This document shows, one piece after another, positions 1 to 5,024 of a stretch of 6,583 nucleotides of DNA (position 1 is its first letter; each line of letters starts with the position of its first letter). The stretch is from Bacteroidales bacterium. Lineage in GTDB: Bacteria; Bacteroidota; Bacteroidia; Bacteroidales; UBA932. The position numbers were made by a program, and so were the translations under genes. Location: assembly GCA_017472115.1 (NCBI GenBank), contig JAFUQW010000103.1, forward strand, positions 1-6,583, read 5' to 3'. Under the pieces are notes generated by a model. It was given only the letters and a program-made list of their open reading frames with translations. It made no database searches and had not been told where the DNA came from.

Positions 1-107
1 CAACTCAGTGCATGACATTGAGAATAGATGAAAAAGATTCATTCGGTTTATTATTAGCAACGGCAAAGCACGATACAATAGGTGCGATAACAATAGAGAA
101 ATTATGA
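1..107 (+). CDS. hipS: HipS-like protein (HipA N-subdomain), 3' end only
   Basis: The reading frame is open from position 3 to a TGA at 105-107 and gives the last 34 residues of a protein whose start lies left of the window. The end reads FGLLLATAKHDTIGAITIEKL-stop. This matches the end of the HipA N-terminal subdomain, which typically has a Leu-Leu-rich segment followed by a G-D-x-I/V-GA-I/V-x-I pattern. In E. coli HipA this subdomain is fused to the kinase. In hipBST loci it is a separate small protein, HipS, which acts as the antitoxin against HipT. Its stop codon overlaps the kinase start (ATGA at 104-107), which implies translational coupling and a common operon. The family assignment rests on 34 residues and on the position directly before a kinase that lacks this subdomain. 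The antitoxin role is inferred. Confidence 0.75.
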   Translation, partial: TQCMTLRIDEKDSFGLLLATAKHDTIGAITIEKL

Positions 108-1108
108 GAACGATAGACGTTTGTCCTGGCACACTTACACCGGGATTCGACACATATAGTCCTTCGTGCCTACGAAAAGTTTTCGGAGGCAAAAAGGTTA
201 GTCATATAATGGACTTAACGATAAACGACGACACCGGAGGTGAGATTGTTGCATCTATAAACAAAATATCTATCTCTGGTGTACAGGAGAAGATATCTGC
301 TATAACCATGAAAGGTAAAATCATAATAACCCCTGAAGGAGAATCTGGTCGATATATTATAAAACCTATTCCCGAATATAAGAGTCTTCGCTTCAGGAAT
401 AATATCCCAGCAAATGAGCATCTGACCATGCAGATTGCAAGCCAGGTGTATAAAATCAATACAGCCGCGAATGCACTCGCTTTTTTTGCAGATGACAATC
501 CCTTTTACATAACTAAGAGGTTTGACTATAGGGCTGATGGTTCTAAGATTAGACAAGATGATTTTGCTTCTATAGCAGGCAAAACCGAGCGAAATAGCGG
601 TAGTGACTTCAAATATTCGGGTAGCTATGAAGATATTGCAAAGCTCTTGAAACAAAATGTTTCTGCGTGGCAGGTTGAGATGGCCAAGTATTTCACGCTT
701 GTTGTCTTTAATTATCTGTTCAGTAATGGCGATGCACACCTGAAAAACTTTTCACTACAAGAGACCGATGGCGGAGACTACGTATTGACTCCTGCATACG
801 ATTTGATGAATACCGCCATACATGTCAATGACGGGGACTTTGCATTGCAAGACGGACTGATTCCTGAGTCAGAATACTCGGATGTATATTCGAAAACATT
901 ACACCCATGCAAAGACGACTTCATTACTTTTGGAACACGCATAGGAGTTCTGCCTAAAAAGTTGACCTCTATTATTGAACTGTTTGCTACTGAGCAACCA
1001 AAGGTTTACGAACTCATCGAGAATTCTTTTCTGGAGGAGAAGGTTAAACGTATGTACAAACAATCGTACCAGGAGCGTTTGCACCGCTTTCAAAGAAGTG
1101 ATAAATAA
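104..1108 (+). CDS. hipT: HipT-like Ser/Thr kinase toxin (HipA family)
   Basis: A complete 334-residue HipA-fold kinase without the usual N-terminal subdomain, close to the length I recall for E. coli HipT (about 335). The start is the ATG overlapping the upstream stop. Visible motifs: a Gly-rich loop KISISGVQEK (54-63) with Ser56 and Ser58, the SIS arrangement whose autophosphorylation controls HipT; YIIKP with ATP-binding Lys87; a KRFDY segment (138-142) of the HipA core; DDFASIAGK (152-160); the catalytic loop NGDAHLKNF (208-216) with Asp210 and Asn215; and PAYDL with metal-binding Asp233. All key kinase residues are present, so it should be active. E. coli HipA phosphorylates GltX and HipT phosphorylates TrpS, blocking tRNA charging and raising (p)ppGpp. 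The substrate here is unknown. It follows the HipS-like gene in one operon, and the HipB-like DNA-binding partner would lie upstream, outside the window. Other HipA-family kinase roles cannot be excluded. Confidence 0.9.
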   Translation: MRTIDVCPGTLTPGFDTYSPSCLRKVFGGKKVSHIMDLTINDDTGGEIVASINKISISGVQEKISAITMKGKIIITPEGESGRYIIKPIPEYKSLRFRNNIPANEHLTMQIASQVYKINTAANALAFFADDNPFYITKRFDYRADGSKIRQDDFASIAGKTERNSGSDFKYSGSYEDIAKLLKQNVSAWQVEMAKYFTLVVFNYLFSNGDAHLKNFSLQETDGGDYVLTPAYDLMNTAIHVNDGDFALQDGLIPESEYSDVYSKTLHPCKDDFITFGTRIGVLPKKLTSIIELFATEQPKVYELIENSFLEEKVKRMYKQSYQERLHRFQRSDK

Positions 1109-1118
1109 AGTTATTGAG

Positions 1119-1138
1119 TTAGCAATGATTAGCAATAA
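1119..1138. repeat. Tandem 10-bp direct repeat after hipT
   Basis: TTAGCAATGA is followed directly by TTAGCAATAA, two copies of a 10-bp unit with one mismatch. The spacing is about one helical turn, and the pair ends 16 bases before the -7-like box at 1155-1162. That layout would suit a protein binding one face of the DNA beside a promoter, but with only two copies chance is possible. Confidence 0.4.
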
Positions 1139-1154
1139 TACGCAAGATAAAGCG

Positions 1155-1162
1155 TATCTTTG
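1155..1162 (+). promoter_or_regulatory. Candidate Bacteroidota -7 box with no obvious gene
   Basis: TATCTTTG matches the TAnnTTTG consensus exactly and is identical to the box before the gene at 3096. No TTTG lies 19-21 bases upstream, the closest being TTAG at 1129-1132. No start codon with a useful ORF follows. It may drive a short RNA, be the remnant of a lost gene's promoter, or be chance. Confidence 0.3.
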
Positions 1163-1259
1163 CATTAGAAATCATTTGGAACGCAAATACGGTAAGAATC
1201 TGAATATAAATCGCTTCAATTTGGTTTCTACCGAAACTTGAAAATGAGCTTGAAAAGTG

Positions 1260-1349
1260 CGGTACAACACGTATATCGAAATCGTTGATTTTCAACACGA
1301 TGAATTTGTGAGTATTTTCCGTGTCATTGTGAAAATGCGAGTTGTACCG
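1260..1349. repeat. 9-bp inverted repeat flanking a small palindrome
   Basis: CGGTACAAC (1260-1268) and its exact reverse complement GTTGTACCG (1341-1349) bracket 72 bases. Midway is an imperfect dyad, TCGTTGA-TTT-TCAACACGA (1282-1300). Such an arrangement can mark recombinase sites, element ends or a structured RNA. No recombinase gene is in the window, so its role is unknown. Confidence 0.4.
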
Positions 1350-1429
1350 ATTAAAAGGCTAAAACGCTTTCAATCAATAGTGTAAATGTGTTGCATCGGG
1401 AAGTAGTAATTCGTTGAATCCCTATCCTA

Positions 1430-1446
1430 TATAAACCTCGTTTATA
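1430..1446. other. Small AT-rich hairpin
   Basis: TATAAAC-CTC-GTTTATA is a perfect 7-bp stem with a 3-base loop. It lies 9 bases beyond the stronger hairpin at 1456-1479 when read on the - strand. Alone it would be weak. It may support termination of the - strand gene. Confidence 0.3.
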
Positions 1447-1455
1447 AAAAGAAAA

Positions 1456-1479
1456 GAAGCCTGGCATGAGCCAGACTTC
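1456..1479 (-). terminator. Rho-independent-like terminator of the - strand small ORF
   Basis: On the - strand, GAAGTCTGGC-TCAT-GCCAGGCTTC forms a 10-bp stem with one G-T wobble and a 4-base loop. It is followed by the T-rich run TTTTCTTTTTATAAA. It begins 26 bases after the stop of the 1506-1721 ORF. The T-rich tract lies only on this side, so it should act on the - strand. Its placement is the main support for the small ORF being a transcribed gene. Confidence 0.65.
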
Positions 1480-1505
1480 GTCTAGTGTCAAGTCATTTTC
1501 ATGAT

Positions 1506-1721
1506 TTAGCTAAGCTTCTTGCCATCTTGACCGGATGACAATGTAGGAATAGAGTCCAGATTAATTCCACGCGCTGCCATACTGCGAGTCATCATGTCCA
1601 TCATGACCGCCTCCAGAGTACGCTCATCATTTGTCAGTTCAGCGATATGTATCCCGAAGCTTTCAATTACGTGGTCCATATCATTAGTCAACATATTGTA
1701 TTTCAACAACTTTTTCACCAC
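1506..1721 (-). CDS. Small hypothetical protein, 71 residues
   Basis: I do not recognise this protein. Read from a GTG it starts with tandem GTG codons followed by KKLLKYN. An in-frame stop directly precedes 1721, so this is the longest form. An ATG at residue 10 (position 1694) would give 62 residues. It has no membrane segment or Cys cluster. The middle is acidic and likely helical (DHVIESFGIHIAELTNDE), followed by a Met-rich stretch (VMMDMMTRSMAARGINLDSI, residues 39-58) and a polar tail ending GQDGKKLS. Support for a real gene is the terminator-like hairpin shortly after its stop and a long AT-rich promoter-like gap before it. Evidence against is the short length, the uncertain start and no clear -7 box. 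It could be a small accessory protein or a relic. Confidence 0.45.
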   Translation of the reverse strand: MVKKLLKYNMLTNDMDHVIESFGIHIAELTNDERTLEAVMMDMMTRSMAARGINLDSIPTLSSGQDGKKLS

Positions 1722-1757
1722 TTATCAATAGAAATCATAATAAATATCTACTTCTCA

Positions 1758-1800
1758 TATTTATATATTATTATAATATAAATACTAGTATAAATATTAT
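1758..1800. promoter_or_regulatory. AT-only dyads in the divergent intergenic gap
   Basis: This stretch is almost pure A+T. It contains TATTTATAT (1758-1766) facing ATATAAATA (1776-1784), a perfect 9-bp inverted repeat. Overlapping it is a 13-bp dyad, ATAATATAAATAC-TA-GTATAAATATTAT (1773-1800), with two mismatched pairs around the exact palindrome ATACTAGTAT. It lies between the - strand small ORF and the + strand HD gene, where a shared operator would be expected. AT-rich DNA forms such dyads by chance fairly often. Confidence 0.4.
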
Positions 1801-1850
1801 ATCAACTATTTATTTGCTATTTTCAAATCGCGAATTCAAATAATATGATA

Positions 1851-1858
1851 TAAATTTG
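1851..1858 (+). promoter_or_regulatory. Candidate -7 box for the HD-domain gene
   Basis: TAAATTTG fits TAnnTTTG and ends 37 bases before the ATG at 1896, giving a leader of about 30 bases. No TTTG is seen at the expected -33 distance; the nearest, at 1813-1816, is too far away. The element is plausible by position but incomplete. Confidence 0.5.
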
Positions 1859-1895
1859 TAATTCACAGACGGCATGTCGAGAAACAGTTTACACC

Positions 1896-2501
1896 ATGAG
1901 TACACTTGAAAGAGCCATACAGATAGCTACAGAGGCACATAAGGGCCAGCTTGATAAAGCAGGCAGAGATTATATAGGTCACCCGCTTCGCGTGATGGCG
2001 ATGGGAAAGACTGAAGATGAGAAGATCGTCGGGGTATTGCATGACGTGATCGAGGATACCGATTGGACTTTCGAGATGCTGGAAGCAGAGGGGTTTTCGC
2101 GTGAAGTGATTGAGGCGTTGAAGTGCGTCACAAAGCTGTCAGAGAACGAGAACTATGACGACTTCATTGAAAGGGTCAAGAAAAATCCCCTTGCAGTCGC
2201 CGTGAAGATAAACGATCTGACCGACAACATGGACATCCGCCGTCTCCCCTACCTGAGCGACAAGGACGTCAAGCGCCTGAAGAAATATCTGAAGGCATAT
2301 AAGAAACTGACCGGAGAACCGGTCTATTCTGTATATGCAGCCCGTCAGGAACATCCTAACGCATATACCGTATGGACATCAGAGGACGATGAGGAGCTCA
2401 GGCAGATGTGGGCAGAAGGCAAGTCCGTTCAGGAAATCGCCGATTACTTCGGACGAAAGAACAGCTCGATAATCAGCAGACTGAAGAAACTGGGAATATA
2501 A
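1896..2501 (+). CDS. HD-domain (p)ppGpp hydrolase-like protein with C-terminal HTH
   Basis: A 201-residue protein in two parts. Residues 1-135 are a RelA/SpoT/MESH1-type HD domain: AHKGQ (14-18), a Y-I-G-H-P segment with metal ligand His29, the HD pair His49-Asp50, Glu53-Asp54 matching the catalytic ED of Rel hydrolases, and NDLTDNM with Asp107 and Asn111, the last metal ligand and a substrate-site residue. The full hydrolase set is present. No synthetase domain follows, so it resembles small alarmone hydrolases, which remove pyrophosphate from (p)ppGpp. Metazoan MESH1 also hydrolyses NADPH, so the substrate is not certain. Residues 158-201 form a separate helix-turn-helix-like tail with a Myb/SANT look: VWTSEDDEELRQMW, then an EIADYFGRKNSSIISRLKKL recognition-helix pattern. 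This suggests DNA or protein binding. The ATG is the first after a candidate -7 box. It stands alone and ends 42 bases from the convergent gre gene. Confidence 0.8.
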   Translation: MSTLERAIQIATEAHKGQLDKAGRDYIGHPLRVMAMGKTEDEKIVGVLHDVIEDTDWTFEMLEAEGFSREVIEALKCVTKLSENENYDDFIERVKKNPLAVAVKINDLTDNMDIRRLPYLSDKDVKRLKKYLKAYKKLTGEPVYSVYAARQEHPNAYTVWTSEDDEELRQMWAEGKSVQEIADYFGRKNSSIISRLKKLGI

Positions 2502-2531
2502 GACTAGTTACGGCTATTCTTTAAGATTGAC

Positions 2532-2563
2532 ACAGCATCACATTCAATCGAATGTGATGCTGT
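2532..2563. terminator. Bidirectional hairpin between HD gene and gre
   Basis: ACAGCATCACATTC-AATC-GAATGTGATGCTGT is a perfect 14-bp stem with a 4-base loop. It starts 30 bases after the HD gene stop and contains the last codons and stop (TGA, 2544-2546) of the convergent gre gene. T-rich tails are modest on both sides (CGATTTTC on +, CAATCTTAAAG on -). The perfect stem between convergent genes makes shared termination likely. Confidence 0.65.
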
Positions 2564-3011
2564 CGATTTTCAGACGCAGGATTCCGGAAGGGGTCTGGGC
2601 TTCTGCTATTTCGCCGACTTTCTTGCCCATCAGGGCGGCGCCGATCGGGGATTTCAGCGAAATCTTTCCGGCTTCGAGGTTCATCTCGTGTGGACTCACA
2701 ATCTCGAATTTCATTCGGGTATCTGTAGCGAGGTTCGTGAATTCAACCTTGCTCAACAGGCATACTCTGTCTTTTGGGAGAGCTTCCGGGTCGATCACAC
2801 GGGAATGTTCAAGAACATTCTGCAGGAAACGGATACGGCTGATGGTCTTCGCTTGTCTCCGCCTTGCCTCACGGTATCCAGCATTCTCGCTCCTATCCCC
2901 CTGTGCACTGGTTTCTGCGACATTATCACGCACTTCTGGGTAGACCACGCTGATAAGATGATCCAACTCGGCCGCAATCTCGTCATATCGTTGCTTTGAC
3001 AGATATTCCAT
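2544..3011 (-). CDS. GreA/GreB-family transcription elongation factor
   Basis: A complete 155-residue protein, a usual Gre length. The N-terminal half (about 1-75) is the antiparallel coiled coil that enters the RNA polymerase secondary channel. Its tip, GDRSENAGY (38-46), carries Asp39 and Glu42, matching the two acidic residues (Asp41 and Glu44 in E. coli) that hold the second magnesium for cleaving backtracked RNA. The C-terminal half is the FKBP-like domain, ending with the family pattern ISLKSPIGAALMGKKVGE (117-134) and a TPSG turn. The GDRSEN tip and Arg-rich following helix (REARRRQ) are closer to GreB than to the GDLSEN form usual in GreA, so it may be a paralogue beside a housekeeping GreA. 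I give no symbol for that reason. The start codon lies 4 bases after a -7-like box on its own strand, hinting at a very short leader. Its 3' end sits inside the shared hairpin. Confidence 0.9.
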   Translation of the reverse strand: MEYLSKQRYDEIAAELDHLISVVYPEVRDNVAETSAQGDRSENAGYREARRRQAKTISRIRFLQNVLEHSRVIDPEALPKDRVCLLSKVEFTNLATDTRMKFEIVSPHEMNLEAGKISLKSPIGAALMGKKVGEIAEAQTPSGILRLKIDSITFD

Positions 3012-3015
3012 ATTG

Positions 3016-3023
3016 CAAATTTA
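3016..3023 (-). promoter_or_regulatory. Candidate -7 box very close to the gre start
   Basis: On the - strand TAAATTTG fits TAnnTTTG and ends only 4 bases before the gre ATG (3011-3009). No proper -33 element is at standard distance; a TTTG at 3041-3038 lies 14 bases upstream, which is short. If used, the mRNA would be nearly leaderless. Otherwise the real promoter lies further up, inside the divergent gene's leader. Confidence 0.35.
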
Positions 3024-3041
3024 CCTAAACCACACCACAAA

Positions 3042-3074
3042 TTTAAGAAATTATGCGGATTAGTTGTATCTTTG
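3042..3074 (+). promoter_or_regulatory. Promoter of the DUF418-terB/dnaJ operon
   Basis: The -7 box TATCTTTG (3067-3074) matches the Bacteroidota consensus exactly. A one-mismatch -33 box, TTTA (3042-3045), lies 21 bases upstream, within the usual 19-21 spacing. The ATG follows 21 bases after the -7 box. This is the best promoter in the window. Confidence 0.7.
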
Positions 3075-3095
3075 TTATTTAAGACACAGTAGACA

Positions 3096-4286
3096 ATGAA
3101 GTACACATACGCACCATCAGACAAGCCGAATACAAGAATCGACGTCGCAGACATCCTCAGGGGCATAGCTATAGCCGGCATCATCCTGATCCATTTCATA
3201 GAACAGCTGAACTTCTACATGTTCCCGGAACCGACCAGCGAGTTCTGGGCTGCAGCAAACAAGATCGTCTGGGACAGCACATTCTTCCTTCTGGCAGGCA
3301 AGATGTACGCAATCTTCGCGATGCTCTTCGGACTCAGCTTCTACATCCAGCACGACAATCAGGCCCAGAAGGGCATCGACTTCCGTCCACGGTTCCTGTG
3401 GAGGATGGTGCTGCTGATGCTTTTCGGTCTTTTCGACCTGCTGTTCTACAACGGCGACATCCTTTTCCTGTATGCAGTGTGCGGAGTGCTCATCATCCCT
3501 GTGATAAGGGCAAGCGACAAGGTCATAAAAGCCCTCATCATACTCATGCTACTCCAGCCGGTGGAACTTGTATACTTCATCATAGGTCTGATCAATCCAG
3601 ACACCCAGCCGCTATACCTTGGCAGCAACAGCTATTTCGGTGACATCATCGCCGCACAGTCGGCAGGAACGATTCTGGACGTAGCTGTGGCAGGCATAAA
3701 GAACGGACTTCCGGTGAATTTCACATGGGCAATCGAGAACGGGCGCATGACACAGACCATACTCTTCTTCCTGATCGGAATCATGCTAGGAAGGAAGAGA
3801 CTTTTCTACAACGAGGGCGACAACCTGAAGACATGGAAGAAGGTGCTGGCCGGATCTGTGATCGCATTCGCCGTGCTTCTTCCTCTGTACCTCTTTGTTC
3901 CTAAGTCAATTGAGATCAGATGCGTTTCAAACAGTCTGAATGTAGCTCTGAACATGTGGAAGAACCTGGCAATGATGCTGTTCATAGTGTCCGGAGTCAC
4001 ACTACTGTACTACAACACATCAGCAAAGAGCTGGCTCATAAAGATAGCTCCATACGGAAAGATGAGTCTGACAAACTACCTCACCCAGTCGATCTTCGGA
4101 GCAATGATCTTCTACAACTGGGGGGTCGGACTGTTCAGATATTGCGGCCACACCGCAAGCTTCTTCCTGGGAGTCGCTTTCATAATCATTCAGTTCATCT
4201 TCTGCACATGGTGGATGAAGCATCACAAGAGAGGACCGTTCGAGCAGCTCTGGTGCTGGGCGACATGGTTCGGAAAGAAAAACTAA
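3096..4286 (+). CDS. DUF418/YeiB-like polytopic membrane protein
   Basis: A 396-residue inner-membrane protein with about ten hydrophobic segments, roughly at 18-35, 62-84, 101-117, 120-137, 143-166, 217-232, 249-268, 286-305, 327-347 and 353-373. The start RIDVADILRGIAIAGIILIH (14-33) is the family opening, a basic residue then D-x-L-R-G-x-A-x-x-G-I. The end also fits: MSLTNYLTQSIFGAMIFY (323-340), then WWMKHHKRGPFEQLW (372-386), the GP-x-E-x-L/W-W signature of DUF418. E. coli YeiB belongs here and the family is related to acyltransferase-like membrane proteins, but no reaction has been established and I do not propose one. The start is the first ATG after a strong promoter. It is followed after 12 bases by the TerB-J-domain gene, so the two are very likely cotranscribed. 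Confidence 0.85.
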   Translation: MKYTYAPSDKPNTRIDVADILRGIAIAGIILIHFIEQLNFYMFPEPTSEFWAAANKIVWDSTFFLLAGKMYAIFAMLFGLSFYIQHDNQAQKGIDFRPRFLWRMVLLMLFGLFDLLFYNGDILFLYAVCGVLIIPVIRASDKVIKALIILMLLQPVELVYFIIGLINPDTQPLYLGSNSYFGDIIAAQSAGTILDVAVAGIKNGLPVNFTWAIENGRMTQTILFFLIGIMLGRKRLFYNEGDNLKTWKKVLAGSVIAFAVLLPLYLFVPKSIEIRCVSNSLNVALNMWKNLAMMLFIVSGVTLLYYNTSAKSWLIKIAPYGKMSLTNYLTQSIFGAMIFYNWGVGLFRYCGHTASFFLGVAFIIIQFIFCTWWMKHHKRGPFEQLWCWATWFGKKN

Positions 4287-4298
4287 AAGACAGACACA

Positions 4299-5024
4299 AT
4301 GGGACTAGGTAAATGGATAGCAGGTGCGCTCGGATGGGCCATGTTCGGCCCGATCGGAGGCATATTGGGATACTTCTTTGCGGCAAACATGGAGAGGCTT
4401 GCAGAGGCTTCGGTCGGATATGGTGACGAACAGAACTGGAACCAGGGACAGAGGAACAGCTTCCTGATGAGCCTTCTGGTGCTTTCAGCTGCAGTAATCA
4501 AGGCAGACGGCAAAGTCACCTCACAGGAAATCTCGAAGCTGAGGGAATTCTTTGCTGCAAACTTCGGAGCACAGGCCGCAGACGAGGCGGAGAGCGTCGT
4601 GAGGGAGCTTGTGCAGAAGGAATTCAACCTGTACGAAGTCTGCGGACAGATACGTTCATGTATGGATTATTCGCAGCGTCTCCAGCTGTTTTACTATCTT
4701 GTATCGCTCGGAGCCTGTGACGGTCTCCATCAGCGAGAAATCGATGTGCTGGAAACAATAGCCACATACATAGGTCTGCCCAAGACTGAAGCGGATTCGA
4801 TCTTCGCACAGTTCAGACCAAGCAACGACAGCAACTACAGGATTCTCGGCATCACTCCGGACGCTACAGATGAGGAAGTGAAGAAGGCATATCGCAAGAT
4901 GGCAGTCCAATACCACCCTGACAAGGTTGCAACGCTCGGAGAGGACGTTCAGAAAGCTGCTGAAGAAAAATTCAAGGCCGTCTCACAGGCTTACGAATCC
5001 ATATGCAGGGAAAGAGGAATCTGA
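4299..5024 (+). CDS. TerB-like/J-domain cochaperone (DjlA-like)
   Basis: A 241-residue protein in three parts. Residues 1-30 are Gly-rich and hydrophobic ([19 protein letters not shown]), a likely membrane anchor like that of DjlA. Residues about 50-172 form an all-helical TerB-like domain, with KADGKVT (68-74) and CDGLHQRE (140-147) as the paired acidic motifs that bind metal in this family. Residues 179-241 are a J domain: [20 protein letters not shown], then HPD at 206-208, the tripeptide needed to stimulate Hsp70 ATPase. It should recruit DnaK at the membrane, and its client is unknown. It is the second gene of the operon, 12 bases after the DUF418 gene, so a link between chaperone and membrane protein is possible. 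Its last 34 bases overlap the end of the convergent ABC transporter gene. Confidence 0.87.
   Translation: MGLGKWIAGALGWAMFGPIGGILGYFFAANMERLAEASVGYGDEQNWNQGQRNSFLMSLLVLSAAVIKADGKVTSQEISKLREFFAANFGAQAADEAESVVRELVQKEFNLYEVCGQIRSCMDYSQRLQLFYYLVSLGACDGLHQREIDVLETIATYIGLPKTEADSIFAQFRPSNDSNYRILGITPDATDEEVKKAYRKMAVQYHPDKVATLGEDVQKAAEEKFKAVSQAYESICRERGI

Larger units (their letters stand above)
1109..1505. other. AT-rich intergenic region without a convincing gene
   Basis: Nearly 400 bases separate the toxin operon from the next candidate gene. I find no ORF with a plausible start and length. One frame, from after a stop near 1211 to a stop at 1309-1311, reads protein-like (for example FLPKLENELEKCGTTR) but has no ATG at its start, so it may be a gene relic or chance. 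The region also holds a tandem 10-bp repeat, an isolated -7-like box, a 9-bp inverted repeat and two hairpins near its right end, listed separately. This mixture fits the remodelled flank of an acquired toxin-antitoxin module, but no integrase, insertion sequence or tRNA target is visible. Confidence 0.5.

Noticed and set aside
202..739. Antisense frames of 98 and 174 residues inside hipT
   Set aside because: They lie fully opposite a well-supported kinase gene, resemble no family I know, and have no promoter-like element.
975..1241. 88-residue + strand frame overlapping the end of hipT
   Set aside because: Two thirds of it is hipT read in another frame, and the rest has no independent start signal or recognisable domain.
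1401..1440. Possible tRNA 3' end or attachment site near GTTGAATCCC
   Set aside because: It slightly resembles a T-arm, but no acceptor stem, anticodon arm or CCA fits around it.
2527..2999. Two + strand frames opposite gre
   Set aside because: The - strand frame encodes a clear Gre protein with intact tip residues, so these are shadows.
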